Below, piece after piece: positions 26,039 through 34,964 of a stretch of DNA of 58,680 nt. Origin of the DNA: an uncultured Lachnospiraceae bacterium (GTDB lineage Bacteria; Bacillota; Clostridia; Lachnospirales; Lachnospiraceae); NCBI GenBank assembly GCA_951802115.1, contig CATOPL010000020.1, positions 1-58,680 of the forward strand. Reading direction: 5' to 3'. The position numbers and the translations under genes are program-made. Below the pieces are notes generated by a model, which was not told the origin of the DNA, ran no database searches, and was given only the letters and a program-made list of their open reading frames with translations. How positions within the stretch are numbered: position 1 is the stretch's first letter; the number at the start of each line of letters is the position of its first letter.

Positions 26039-28900
26039 TTACATTTCTTTTTTCCGTTTTTGATATCCTTTTATAATAACGGTCTCCAGAGCCAGCAGGC
26101 CAAGAACCAGAACTGCATCAATGGCGACAGCTGCCTTTTTCCAGCCTTCCATTCCCACATTTACGTTATCGCCGTCATAGGCCCAGCTGCTTACTACCGT
26201 GTACATGACATTTTTGCAGGCACCTCGCATCTGAAGAACCGAAGTGGGATGGCTGGGGTCTGCCACATTGTTTTCCTCTCCGTCAAAGGTAGAGAGCATG
26301 GCATCCACGCCGTTTGCCAAAGCAGCATCTGCGTTCATAAAACCATGTCCGTTGTTTCGGAAGAAATCGGTCAGCGCCATTCCGCGGAATCCCCATTCAT
26401 CCCGGAGAACCGTATTTAAAAGGCCGCTGTTTTCTCCGGTCCACTTATGTCCCAGAAAACTCCAGGAAACCATAACGGCATTGGCTCCGCCCTCTTTTAC
26501 AGAAATCTCAAAAGGCTTTAAGTAAATCTCACGGATAGCCTGCTCGTTGGACCACACGCTTACCATTTTTCCGTTGCCTTCATACAGGGCGTAATGCTTG
26601 ATGTAAGAATATACTCCATATTCCATAGCTCCAGCCACGGCGTTTGCACCCATCTGTCCGGCCAGTACGCCGTCCTCGGAAAAATACTCATAATTGCGGG
26701 CGCCAAAGGGCGTTCTGTGGGTATTCATGCCTGGTGCATACCAGCCGTGGGCGCCCATTTCCTGACTCATCTTGCCCATGCTCTCTCCCCATGCCTTTGC
26801 CATCTCCTTGTTCCAGGTCGAGGCAATCACTACCTCAATGGGGAATCCCATGGAACCCACACCGGTAAAATTATTGTTGATGGCCGCCGGTCCGTCAAAA
26901 TCCAGGGTTCCCACTTTCCCTACCGACTCCATGGCTCCGGTCTGATATCCTGCCATGGCGATCATCTCCGCCATCTCGTCTGTTGTCAGCTGGTCCAGAA
27001 GCGTTTCCCACCTTGGATCGTCATAATCCGCTCCTCTAAGGTCAGCCAGTTTCATACCGTTTTTCGCACCGGTAACAGGCATAGTGTCATTGTCATTCAG
27101 ATACGTCCGTTTATCAAAATTGCTGTTCAGATGGTATTCTGACACATAAGGTTCTTCCAACTCTGTTGTAACCGGAGCTTTCGTTGCTTCTGCCAGATTT
27201 GCGAATCCATCTGCTCTGGACAGGTAGGTCACATCGCCTGCCGCATCTTCAAATACATTCACTGCCGCTATTTCGTCAGATGCTCTTTTGTTATCTCCAT
27301 GATAGACGATTGTCTGGTCAACCGTATAGGTTTTCTGATCCAGAATGGTATGGGAATCGCTGTTGACAGACAACAGATATTCTCCTTCTTCCAACACATA
27401 GGCTTTTTCTTTCTGGTAATCATAGGAAGCCATATCTTCGATGACAACCGTCACGGTTATTGTCTGGGACTCGCCCGGCTCCAGCAGATCGGTCTTTGCA
27501 AAATCTGCCAGATTCACGGACGCCTTTTCAATTCCCCCATTGGTATAAGGCGGATGGTAATAAAGTTCCACCACATCCTTGCCTGCAGTATTTCCGGTAT
27601 TGGTCACAGTTACATCTACGGAAAGCGCTCCGTCCTGTTCTTTCAGTTCTCCCATCTTCTGTTCAAATGTAGTATAACTTAAGCCATAACCAAAGGGATA
27701 CTGCACAGCCTTGTCGTAGTCCAGGATGCCTTCCTCCGCCGCAGTTTCATAAAAACGATAGCCTACATAGATTCCTTCTACATAATTCGTGAAAGAGGGT
27801 GCATATATCTGGGGCGTTCCGGCGTTCATGCCCTCCACCGCCAAGTCTGCCAGATTAGAATAATCTCTTTTCTCTCCATTGTTCCACCAGGGCGCTGCAG
27901 TCATATCGTACATAAAGGTATCCGGCGTCCTTCCGGATGGACTGATCTCTCCACGGAAGATCTTCCCTAGGGCATTGAATCCCACATTTCCGGTTCCGGG
28001 GCACCACACCACTGCTTTGATGGATTCATATTCGTCCACAAACCCAAGTTCAAACTGGTTGGCACCGTTATAAAGAACGACAACCTCTTCAAAATTGGAG
28101 CAGACCAGTTCCACCATATCTTTTTCCGTTTGAGAGAGAGTCAGATAATGCTCTCCATCTGGAAAATCTTTGTATTCTGTTGAATTATCGTCATAAGATG
28201 CCCTGCTTACATCCATAGGAATGTCATTATGGCCTTCTCCCGCTTTTCGGGAAAGCACGATGACTGCCACATCGGAAAAATCTCTGGCGTTCTGCAGTAA
28301 TTCTTCACTGTAAGAAGCCGCTGTCGGCTCCGGCAGTGTCCAGCTCTGCTTCTGGATAGACATCTCCGGCTTGTCGGAACCATAACTGTTATAGAAATCA
28401 ACCAACTCCTGGTTCACTGCAAATCCTACATTTTCCAATCCTTTTGTCAGACTCACGATTTCGTACAGGTCATTGATGCCGCCGGAGCCGGCTCCCCCAT
28501 AGGCCGGATTGATGGATTCCCAACCAAACAGGTTCAGGTTCTCTACTCCGTCCAAAGGAAGAAGTCCGTCATTTTCCAGAAGGACAATTCCCTCTTCCAT
28601 AATCTCTTCTGCTGTTTTTGCAGCTTCTGCATTCGTTTCCTCGTTTAGAGTTCCATTACCCATGGCCAGGCCAATCAGTGTAGACATCGGCCCAAAACAG
28701 ATCATATTTACGCAAATCACGATTGCCAGCAGCACGGCCACTGCGGCTTCTCCTCTCACCAGAAATTTCCGGCTTTTAGACATGTTACGGCTTGCAACCA
28801 TTGCTGCGATGCCAACCACCAGTGCGGTTATGATTCCTATAATATAGGGTTTGCACAGCTGAAGGACGGCAAGGACATCTTCCATTTCAACACTGATCAT
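26039..28900 (-). CDS. Membrane-anchored glycoside hydrolase family 3 with inverted domain order
   Basis: A 953-residue protein starting MISVEMEDVLAVLQL behind GGAGGAG. Two N-terminal membrane helices (residues about 12-80) precede the alpha/beta sandwich domain (EEGIVLLENDGLLPLDG), then an FnIII-like domain (LSVDVTVTNTGNTAGKDVVE), then the TIM barrel with GARNYEYFSED, SYIKHYALYEGN and the likely nucleophile Asp in GMALTDFFRNNGH, and a final membrane helix. This barrel-last order is the reverse of the common GH3 layout but known from ruminal and gut Clostridia. It probably cleaves extracellular beta-glucosides at the membrane. Confidence 0.88.
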   Translation of the reverse strand: MISVEMEDVLAVLQLCKPYIIGIITALVVGIAAMVASRNMSKSRKFLVRGEAAVAVLLAIVICVNMICFGPMSTLIGLAMGNGTLNEETNAEAAKTAEEIMEEGIVLLENDGLLPLDGVENLNLFGWESINPAYGGAGSGGINDLYEIVSLTKGLENVGFAVNQELVDFYNSYGSDKPEMSIQKQSWTLPEPTAASYSEELLQNARDFSDVAVIVLSRKAGEGHNDIPMDVSRASYDDNSTEYKDFPDGEHYLTLSQTEKDMVELVCSNFEEVVVLYNGANQFELGFVDEYESIKAVVWCPGTGNVGFNALGKIFRGEISPSGRTPDTFMYDMTAAPWWNNGEKRDYSNLADLAVEGMNAGTPQIYAPSFTNYVEGIYVGYRFYETAAEEGILDYDKAVQYPFGYGLSYTTFEQKMGELKEQDGALSVDVTVTNTGNTAGKDVVELYYHPPYTNGGIEKASVNLADFAKTDLLEPGESQTITVTVVIEDMASYDYQKEKAYVLEEGEYLLSVNSDSHTILDQKTYTVDQTIVYHGDNKRASDEIAAVNVFEDAAGDVTYLSRADGFANLAEATKAPVTTELEEPYVSEYHLNSNFDKRTYLNDNDTMPVTGAKNGMKLADLRGADYDDPRWETLLDQLTTDEMAEMIAMAGYQTGAMESVGKVGTLDFDGPAAINNNFTGVGSMGFPIEVVIASTWNKEMAKAWGESMGKMSQEMGAHGWYAPGMNTHRTPFGARNYEYFSEDGVLAGQMGANAVAGAMEYGVYSYIKHYALYEGNGKMVSVWSNEQAIREIYLKPFEISVKEGGANAVMVSWSFLGHKWTGENSGLLNTVLRDEWGFRGMALTDFFRNNGHGFMNADAALANGVDAMLSTFDGEENNVADPSHPTSVLQMRGACKNVMYTVVSSWAYDGDNVNVGMEGWKKAAVAIDAVLVLGLLALETVIIKGYQKRKKEM

Positions 28901-28984
28901 TTCTTCTCCTCCTGATCTCATTTCTTTTCGTTTTCATCCGCATCCGTCTGGCCAGTTCCCGGCTGCTTTTCATTCAGTGAAGTT

Positions 28985-29050
28985 ACTATATCACTTATTC
29001 CTGTTTTGTGCGTGCTTTGGCATAAGATGCAGATATACGGCATGAAATGC
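28985..29050 (-). promoter_or_regulatory. Predicted LytTR-activated promoter for the GH3 operon
   Basis: On the minus strand a -10 TATAGT (28985-28990) has no good -35. Just upstream lie two direct repeats, GCATCTTATGCC (29019-29030) and GCATTTCATGCC (29039-29050), 10 of 12 identical and 20 bases apart. This is the geometry of LytTR regulator sites, and the LytTR gene at 30414-31118 is upstream in the same orientation. Confidence 0.55.
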
Positions 29051-29080
29051 AGGATCTCTTTTCCATGTGAGCCAGATGAA

Positions 29081-29113
29081 AACAAAAACCCAGAGGCCGC
29101 ATCAGTCTCTGGG
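29081..29113 (-). terminator. Intrinsic terminator after the kinase gene
   Basis: CCCAGAG (29107-29113 on the minus strand) pairs with CTCTGGG (29089-29095), followed by TTTTTGTTTT. The hairpin includes the kinase stop codon. It should end the regulator-kinase transcript, leaving the GH3 genes to their own promoter. Confidence 0.8.
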
Positions 29114-30409
29114 CATTAAAATCTTTAATTCAAACCAGTTATTTTCCTGTGAAATATCCGCACTGCCTCCATATTTTTCAGCTGCAGCATAGATGCTGCG
29201 AAGCCCAAAACCATGATTTTTTTTGTCCGCTTTTGTGGTAACAAGCAGTCGGTTTTCGTCTTTTACAATTTCTTCTTCGCAATAATTTTCTATTTTTATA
29301 AAAACAAAACTCTTTTTTGCAGAAACAGACACATGAATCAGCCTTTTTTCTTCTTCCGGAAGCATGATTACATACTCAATGGCATTATCCAGCGCATTAC
29401 CAAACATAGAGCAGATATCGGTCACATGCATGAAATCCAGCAGTTTCCCATCTGCGACACAGGTAATCTGTATATTGTGCTTTCTGCAGTGAAAAGCTTT
29501 TGCAGCAAGAATCGTATCCAGTACCTGATTTCCGGTTTTATTCATGTTCTCAAAAGCACTGACTTCTTCCTCTATAGCATCCAACCATTTCCTGCGCCGT
29601 TCTTCGTCTGTTTCCGCCCGAAGCGCGGTAATCTGATGTTTCAAATCATGATATTTCAGATGAATCAAGTCAAGGCTGTCCTGATAATTGCGGTACTGGT
29701 CATACTGGCTCTTCAGAACTGCATTCATGGCAGACAATTCATGTTCTGCGATATATTCACAGATCCGGCTCTGATACACATACAGAACCATCATTCCCCC
29801 AAAATCAACCAGTGTCCGGATGGTAAAAATGTCTGCCCGGAAATCACTGGTAAAAGGGATGCCGCTGTATATAAAGCTCAGATTGCTGAAAGCAAAAATA
29901 CAAACCACAATGCCTGTTGCCGCCAAACCCTCTTTTACGGTCAACTGCCGGATATATTCCTGAGTCAAAAACGGACGTTCCAGGCGGATCGTAATCCGAA
30001 AACAGGCAAAATAGATAAGCGCAAACAGGAGAATCTGCAGCCAGAGACACCCATAACCGCCTGCCTGGAAAAAGGTGAATATCTGCCAGTCCAAAGAAGC
30101 CGTAAATTCCGCCAGCAGAAAAGCTCTCGCACAGCAGTACCATGCGCCATACAAAGACATCTCCCCGCCCCACAACAGGTAAAAAAACATAATGCCTGCG
30201 GCGGCTGCCATACAGGGATTCCAGAAAATAATCGGAACGTTGGCAGTAGCCACCAGAAATACAATCTGAACCGCCAGAACAAGGCTGCTGACCAGCCAGA
30301 AGGAAACGGACTTCATTTTTTCTTTTTTGAGCAGATACAAATATGCCACGCAGGCTCCCCACTCGGCAATCGCCGTACAGATCCTTGGTATATCCTGATA
30401 GAATTCCAT
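29102..30409 (-). CDS. GHKL sensor histidine kinase
   Basis: A 435-residue protein starting MEFYQDIPRICTAIAEWGAC behind GAGGGGTAAGGAG. Six membrane helices are followed by the H-box LKYHDLKHQITALRAETDEE and a GHKL ATPase lobe with FGNALDNAIEYV (N box) and HGFGLRSIYAAAEKYGG. It overlaps the regulator gene stop. The position upstream of two GH3 genes suggests it senses a carbohydrate or its breakdown product, which is unusual for this kinase class. Confidence 0.87.
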   Translation of the reverse strand: MEFYQDIPRICTAIAEWGACVAYLYLLKKEKMKSVSFWLVSSLVLAVQIVFLVATANVPIIFWNPCMAAAAGIMFFYLLWGGEMSLYGAWYCCARAFLLAEFTASLDWQIFTFFQAGGYGCLWLQILLFALIYFACFRITIRLERPFLTQEYIRQLTVKEGLAATGIVVCIFAFSNLSFIYSGIPFTSDFRADIFTIRTLVDFGGMMVLYVYQSRICEYIAEHELSAMNAVLKSQYDQYRNYQDSLDLIHLKYHDLKHQITALRAETDEERRRKWLDAIEEEVSAFENMNKTGNQVLDTILAAKAFHCRKHNIQITCVADGKLLDFMHVTDICSMFGNALDNAIEYVIMLPEEEKRLIHVSVSAKKSFVFIKIENYCEEEIVKDENRLLVTTKADKKNHGFGLRSIYAAAEKYGGSADISQENNWFELKILMPRD

Positions 30410-30413
30410 CTCC

Positions 30414-31118
30414 TTACCCCTCATTCATGTACCGGATCAGACATTCCATAAACGCCTTTTTCTTCATCCGGCTGATCGGAATCTTCTCTCCAAATACGAC
30501 GCAGTCATTCCCGGAAACACCGTCTACCCGGCGCATATTGACCAGATAGCCTTTCCCACAGCGGAAAAATCCATGTTTTTCTACGGATCCCTCCAGCTCT
30601 TTCAGCGCTTCCCTCGACAGAAAATCCCCCTTTGTCGTCCGGTATCTGGCATTGTGTCCCTGACTTTCGATGTAGTAGATATCAGATACCATTAACTTCT
30701 GAACCCCGTCTGCGGTCGGAACCATAATACAGGGTTCCTCCTGTTTTTTCAGCCGTCCTATGGCTTTATCCAGCTTTTGGGAAAATGCAAAATATTCTAC
30801 CGGTTTTAACACATAATCCATGGCGTCTACTTCATACCCTTTTACTGCGTATTGGGTCATGTTAGTGATAAACATGATGATTACTTCATGATCCAGTCCC
30901 CGTATTTTCTCCGCCGCAGTCATACCATCCATAAACCGCATCTGGATGTCCATAAGAATGATATCAAAATCTCCCTTATAATTTTCTGTAATGTCTTCCC
31001 CGTCTGAAAAAATGGTTATCTTTATCTGTTTCTTCCGTTCTTCTTCGTAAAGTTTGACAAACTGCTGAAGCTGCTGCACATACAATGGCTCGTCTTCCAC
31101 TATAGCAATATGTATCAT
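30414..31118 (-). CDS. LytTR-family response regulator
   Basis: A 234-residue protein with the receiver acidic pair (VEDEPLY), phosphoacceptor Asp in DIILMDIQMRFMDGM and KPVEYF switch lysine. The LytTR domain begins near residue 135 (KLMVSDIYYIESQGHNARYR) and includes GFFRCGKGYLVNMRRVDGVS. It is the first gene of the regulator-kinase transcript and the obvious candidate to bind the paired repeats at 29019-29050. Confidence 0.88.
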   Translation of the reverse strand: MIHIAIVEDEPLYVQQLQQFVKLYEEERKKQIKITIFSDGEDITENYKGDFDIILMDIQMRFMDGMTAAEKIRGLDHEVIIMFITNMTQYAVKGYEVDAMDYVLKPVEYFAFSQKLDKAIGRLKKQEEPCIMVPTADGVQKLMVSDIYYIESQGHNARYRTTKGDFLSREALKELEGSVEKHGFFRCGKGYLVNMRRVDGVSGNDCVVFGEKIPISRMKKKAFMECLIRYMNEG

Positions 31119-31260
31119 ATCATGTGCACCTTCTCTCTTTATTACTGGCTGTAATTATAATATCTCTTTCCATAATAACATATCATGTACTTTATATAAC
31201 TGCAATTACAATATAAAGATATCATGAATATGTTCTATTTAACCTGGACAGCAAAACCTT

Positions 31261-31408
31261 TTACCTTTCATTTTTTTCCAAAAAATCAGCAGGTTCAGTA
31301 ATATGTTCAAAAAGCTCCCTGTCTCTAATCCTGCGGCTGCAATACTCCTTTCTGCAGGTATCTCACATATAATGGCCCTTTGGGAACCGTTTGCACGTCA
31401 TTTGCCAT
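31261..31408 (-). pseudogene. Collapsed fragment: DUF3786 gene start fused to a CooC-like 3' end
   Basis: The minus strand starts MANDVQTVP, like the intact gene at 38325 (MADDVQTVP). It passes directly into ICEIPAERSIAAAGL, which matches ILCEIPAEKSIADAGL near the end of the CooC-like gene at 36485-37267, and ends in a shifted frame ADFLEKNER. Everything between these two points in the intact operon is missing. Confidence 0.7.
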
Positions 31409-31474
31409 CCATATGTCAAGCACAAGACAAAAGTTTTTCAAGAAAATTCCAACCTCCCCAGCTGCCGCAGAATT

Positions 31475-31600
31475 GTAGAAGTCCAGAAGTCCAGGGCGCC
31501 AGTTCATCTTCCCGCAACACGATGGGGTGTTCACCGTCGTGCTTTTTTCTGGTAGGACAGCGATAATAAATATACTTTTTGCTCTTGACCGCACCGCAGA
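31475..31600 (-). pseudogene. Possible serine-recombinase zinc-ribbon fragment
   Basis: One minus-strand frame reads KSKKYIYYRCPTRKKHDGEH and PIVLREDEL. This resembles the zinc beta ribbon of large serine recombinases ('Y.Y..C....k..C.....i....Le'). The fragment is joined directly to an ArsR-like remnant upstream. Assignment is by eye. Confidence 0.4.
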
Positions 31601-31774
31601 CCGGGACATTCCAGACTGTTCTGCCAGATCACGGACATTCGCACCCTGCCCCATTAAAAGAAGCAGGATACGAATACGGGCAGGGTTCCCCAGCATCTTA
31701 AAAAATTCCGTAAGAATGTATAAATCACTTTCTTTCAGCCCTTCATAAATTTGGCTGGCCTGATATTCTGCCAA
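31600..31774 (-). pseudogene. Truncated ArsR-family regulator
   Basis: A TTG start (31772-31774) behind GGAGGGG reads MAEYQASQIYEGLKESDLYI and LTEFFKMLGNPARIRILLLL, then GANVRDLAEQSGMSRSAV. This is the first half of an ArsR winged helix. The recognition helix end and wing are replaced by recombinase-like sequence near 31605. It lies directly after the CadA-type ATPase, a common place for a metal sensor. Confidence 0.7.
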
Positions 31775-31788
31775 AGGCCCCTCCTTCC

Positions 31789-33804
31789 TTACAGCTTTTT
31801 CACAAACAGACAACGGATTGCATTCAGCACCGCAAGAATCATAACGCCCACATCTGCGAAAATCGCCAGATACATATTTGCAATTCCCACAGCTCCTAAT
31901 GCAAGGCAGGCGAATTTCACAACAAGCGCCATTGTAATATTCTGATACACAATCCGCAGACACTTTCTTGAAATTCTGATTGCTTTTGCAATCTTAATCG
32001 GGTCATCATCCATCAGTACAATATCCGCCGCTTCGATTGCCGCATCGGAACCCATTGCCCCCATAGCGATGCCAATATCTGCTCTGGAAAGCACCGGAGC
32101 GTCATTGATACCGTCACCCACAAATGCCAGCTTGGCCTTGCCCAGCTTCACCCGCAGAAGTTCTTCCACTTTTTCAACCTTATCTGCCGGCAGAAGTTCG
32201 CTGTAAACCTCGTCAATCCCAAGAGAGGAAGCTACCTGATTTGCCACTTTCTTTGCATCGCCCGTCAGCATGACAGTCTTATCAACGCCTGCTTTCTTTA
32301 ATTCCGCAATCGCCGCCTTGGAATGAGGTTTGATAATATCGGAAATCACAATATGCCCTGCATATTTCCCGTTGATTGCCATGTGAATAATCGTTCCGGT
32401 CTGGTGGCAGTCCTGATACGGGATATTCAGGTGTTTCATCAGTTTATCGTTCCCGGCTGCAATCTCCATGCCGTCTACTTTCGCAGTCACACCGTTTCCG
32501 CTGATCTCCTGTATATCCGATACACGGGTTCGGTCAATCTCTTTCCCATATGCCCGCTGCAAGCTCTTGCTGATCGGATGGGAAGATGCGCTTTCTGCAA
32601 GAGACGCATACTCCAGCAGTTTTTCATTCTCTATGGTGGAATGGTGAATCCCGTTTACTTCAAAGACACCTTTTGTCATGGTTCCGGTTTTGTCAAAAAC
32701 AACATACTTGGTCTGGGAGAGGATTTCCAGATAGTTGGAACCTTTTACCAACACGCCCTCCTTGCTTGCACCGCCGATTCCCGCAAAGAAACTTAAAGGA
32801 ATACTGATTACAAGCGCACAAGGGCAGCTGATAACAAGGAATGTCAACGCCCGGTAAATCCAAATTCCCCAATCAGCAGACAATCCCATAAAAAGCATAC
32901 GGACAACAGGGGGAAGGAATGCCAGCGCCAAAGCCGCATAGCAGACAGCCGGGGTATAGATTTTTGCAAACTTCGAAATAAAATCCTCTGATTTGGATTT
33001 GCGGGAACTTGCATTTTCCACCAAATCCAAAATCTTTGAAACGGTGGATTCCCCAAACTCTTTTGTGGTCTGTATTTTCAATACGCCGGTCATACTGATA
33101 CATCCGCTGATTACTTCGTCGCCGACCTTTGCCTCCCTGGGCAGGCTTTCCCCGGTTAATGCGCTGGTATTCAGGCTGGAAGCGCCCTCAACTACATTGC
33201 CGTCAATCGGCACTTTTTCTCCCGGCTGTACAACAATCACACTGCCAATTCCTACTTCATCCGGGTCTACCTGCTCCAATTTTCCGTTTTTCTCTACATT
33301 TGCATAATCAGGTCGAATATCCATCAGGTTGCTGATATTACGACGGCTCTTTCCAACTGCATACCCCTGGAACCACTCCCCAATCTGGTAAAACAGCATA
33401 ACGGCGATGGCTTCCAGATATTCGCCATTCTCATAAATAGCCAGAGCCATTGCTCCAATCGTAGCCACTGCCATCAGAAAACTCTCGTCAAATACCTGAC
33501 GGTTTTTAATGCCCTTTGCAGCTTTCTTAAGAATGTCATATCCGATAATCAGGTAGTCAACCAGATAGCACCCAAAACGAAGCCATCTTCCTGCGGACGG
33601 GAATAAATACCCGCAGGCCGTATCAAACATCTCTGCGGAAATAAACTGGAGTGCCAGTAAGATTCCGGCGCTGATTAAAATCCGAACCATCATAACCCGT
33701 TGCTTTCTTGTCATGCCATCTTTGCGGCTGCCGACAAAAAGAAGAAGCGCCGCAGCCATTATGATAACCACAGTAAGCAGTATGCTTATCACTAATTCCT
33801 GCAT
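31789..33804 (-). CDS. cadA: Heavy-metal translocating P1B-type ATPase (CadA/ZntA-like)
   Basis: A 671-residue protein. It has eight predicted membrane helices, the actuator motif LTGESLPR, the metal-binding CPC in helix 6 (FLVISCPCALVISIP), the phosphorylation motif DKTGTMTKG, the HP motif (ASSHPISKS) and GDGINDAPVL. CPC with HP is typical of Zn/Cd/Pb exporters. The N-terminal metal-binding domain is absent; a separate 72-residue HMA protein encoded upstream may supply it. ArsR-type regulators flank the locus. Confidence 0.9.
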   Translation of the reverse strand: MQELVISILLTVVIIMAAALLLFVGSRKDGMTRKQRVMMVRILISAGILLALQFISAEMFDTACGYLFPSAGRWLRFGCYLVDYLIIGYDILKKAAKGIKNRQVFDESFLMAVATIGAMALAIYENGEYLEAIAVMLFYQIGEWFQGYAVGKSRRNISNLMDIRPDYANVEKNGKLEQVDPDEVGIGSVIVVQPGEKVPIDGNVVEGASSLNTSALTGESLPREAKVGDEVISGCISMTGVLKIQTTKEFGESTVSKILDLVENASSRKSKSEDFISKFAKIYTPAVCYAALALAFLPPVVRMLFMGLSADWGIWIYRALTFLVISCPCALVISIPLSFFAGIGGASKEGVLVKGSNYLEILSQTKYVVFDKTGTMTKGVFEVNGIHHSTIENEKLLEYASLAESASSHPISKSLQRAYGKEIDRTRVSDIQEISGNGVTAKVDGMEIAAGNDKLMKHLNIPYQDCHQTGTIIHMAINGKYAGHIVISDIIKPHSKAAIAELKKAGVDKTVMLTGDAKKVANQVASSLGIDEVYSELLPADKVEKVEELLRVKLGKAKLAFVGDGINDAPVLSRADIGIAMGAMGSDAAIEAADIVLMDDDPIKIAKAIRISRKCLRIVYQNITMALVVKFACLALGAVGIANMYLAIFADVGVMILAVLNAIRCLFVKKL

Positions 33805-33854
33805 AGTAAAACTCCTTTCAAAATATGCTTAATTATTTAATTGTTATTGATAAA

Positions 33855-34000
33855 AATGACACCCCTATACTCAAGGCCGCCAGTATTTATCAACCTGTTC
33901 AAGTCAATCATATGGCTGGCGGCCTTTCGTTATATCGCCTGACTGCAGCTCTGTCTAATGTGCAGTATAAACTGCAGCGGCGCATTTTAAGGGTGTCATT
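33855..34000. repeat. MITE-like palindromic element 1
   Basis: A 146-bp stretch bounded by perfect 10-bp inverted ends, AATGACACCC (33855-33864) and GGGTGTCATT (33991-34000). Inside is a second perfect 11-bp inverted pair, AAGGCCGCCAG (33873-33883) and CTGGCGGCCTT (33916-33926). No gene is inside. Confidence 0.6.
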
Positions 34001-34008
34001 CCATCACT

Positions 34009-34169
34009 AGTGTGCTGACACATTTACTTTCAGCCAAATGGCGCAGAATGAATTTTCAGTCTGCAAGGCGGCGGAGGGAGGCGATGCGGTGGCATCGTTG
34101 ACTGACAACAACGCAGCAGATGGAAATTCAGGCAAGTCATTTGGCAAAATGTAAACGTGTCAGTACACT
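34009..34169. repeat. MITE-like palindromic element 2
   Basis: A 161-bp stretch with 19-bp ends that are inverted repeats with two mismatches: AGTGTGCTGACACATTTAC (34009-34027) and GTAAACGTGTCAGTACACT (34151-34169). Pairing continues inward through CAGCCAAATG and CATTTGGCAA. It separates cadA from the HMA gene and carries no ORF. Confidence 0.6.
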
Positions 34170-34181
34170 GGCAGTTGCCGC

Positions 34182-34400
34182 TTAAAGGAAAATCTCGCAG
34201 TCCGGCTCCACTTTCTTGCAGGCATCCAACACGTTCTTCATAACATCCTTCGGCTCCTGCCCCTCGTCAAATTCCACGATCATCTTCTGTGTCATAAAAT
34301 TGACGGTTGCGCTCTGTACACCGGCGGTCTTGCGGGCCGCATCCTCCATCAGGTTGGCACAGTTGGCACAATCTACCTCGATCTTGTAAGTCTTCTTCAT
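34182..34400 (-). CDS. Small HMA-domain metal-binding protein
   Basis: A 72-residue protein, the length of a stand-alone metallochaperone. The HMA fold is clear (MKKTYKIEVDCANCANLMED, VQSATVNFMTQKMIVEFDEG) with the metal-binding CxxC in DCANCANL. It probably delivers Zn/Cd to the neighbouring P-type ATPase, whose N-terminus lacks such a domain. It is transcribed away from the ArsR gene across a shared operator. Confidence 0.85.
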   Translation of the reverse strand: MKKTYKIEVDCANCANLMEDAARKTAGVQSATVNFMTQKMIVEFDEGQEPKDVMKNVLDACKKVEPDCEIFL

Positions 34401-34440
34401 TGGAAAAGTCCTCCTTGCTATTTTCTATTTTTTAAAATTC

Positions 34441-34482
34441 AATGATTAAGTACTTGTTTAATCATTGTGGTTGCAGTATAAT
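34441..34482 (+). promoter_or_regulatory. ArsR promoter overlapped by a palindromic metal-sensor operator
   Basis: A -35 TTGTTT (34454-34459) and a -10 TATAAT (34477-34482) are 17 bases apart. The inverted repeat AATGATTAA (34441-34449)/TTTAATCATT (34457-34466) covers the -35. It is like SmtB/CadC-type operators and could control both divergent units. Confidence 0.75.
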
Positions 34483-34585
34483 ACACAAAAAGGCACCCGT
34501 CAATCCCTCTCAGGCATTCCCTCCCAAACGGGCGAAAAGTATTTCCGTTTGGGCGAAATGCAAGCGAAAAAGAAAGGAGAATAAT

Positions 34586-34954
34586 ATGGAACACGCAAAA
34601 TTACCACACCGACACGGAGAAGGGCAGCAAACAGAATTGATACAGGAACATCTAAATCATGTAGATTATTTTCAAACGGTAGCCGAGGTTTTCAAACAGC
34701 TTGGGGATACCACCAGAATCCGCATTTTCTGGCTTCTCTGCCATTGTGAGGACTGTGTCCTCAACATTTCTGCTATGTTGGATATGTCAAGCCCGGCTGT
34801 ATCCCACCACCTCCGTCCTTTGAAGAACAGCGGTCTGATTGTCTGCCGCCGTGAGGGAAAAGAAGTTTACTACCGCGCCGCAGATACGGAACAGGGACGC
34901 CTGCTGCACCAGATGATTGAGCAGGTTATGGAAATCACCTGCCCCAAATTATGA
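34586..34954 (+). CDS. ArsR/SmtB-family metal-responsive repressor
   Basis: A 122-residue protein starting MEHAKLPHRHGEGQQTELIQ at ATG 34586, behind AAAGGAG; the longer upstream frame covers the operator and is not used. The winged helix is complete (TRIRIFWLLCHCEDCVLNIS, MSSPAVSHHLRPLKNSGLIV, RREGKEVYYRAAD). Candidate metal ligands are the N-terminal His cluster and the cysteines of LLCHCEDC, matching the position of the alpha-3 CxC site. It likely represses the HMA and cadA genes until Zn/Cd binds. Confidence 0.88.
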   Translation: MEHAKLPHRHGEGQQTELIQEHLNHVDYFQTVAEVFKQLGDTTRIRIFWLLCHCEDCVLNISAMLDMSSPAVSHHLRPLKNSGLIVCRREGKEVYYRAADTEQGRLLHQMIEQVMEITCPKL

Positions 34955-34964
34955 GGTCCGCCCT

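Noticed and set aside
29213..30451. A 412-codon plus-strand ORF
   Set aside because: It lies opposite the GHKL kinase, whose motifs are unmistakable; the antisense frame has no recognisable domain.
33855..34169. A riboswitch or metal-sensing RNA in front of cadA
   Set aside because: The inverted ends match MITE-type elements, and no known metal riboswitch core is visible.
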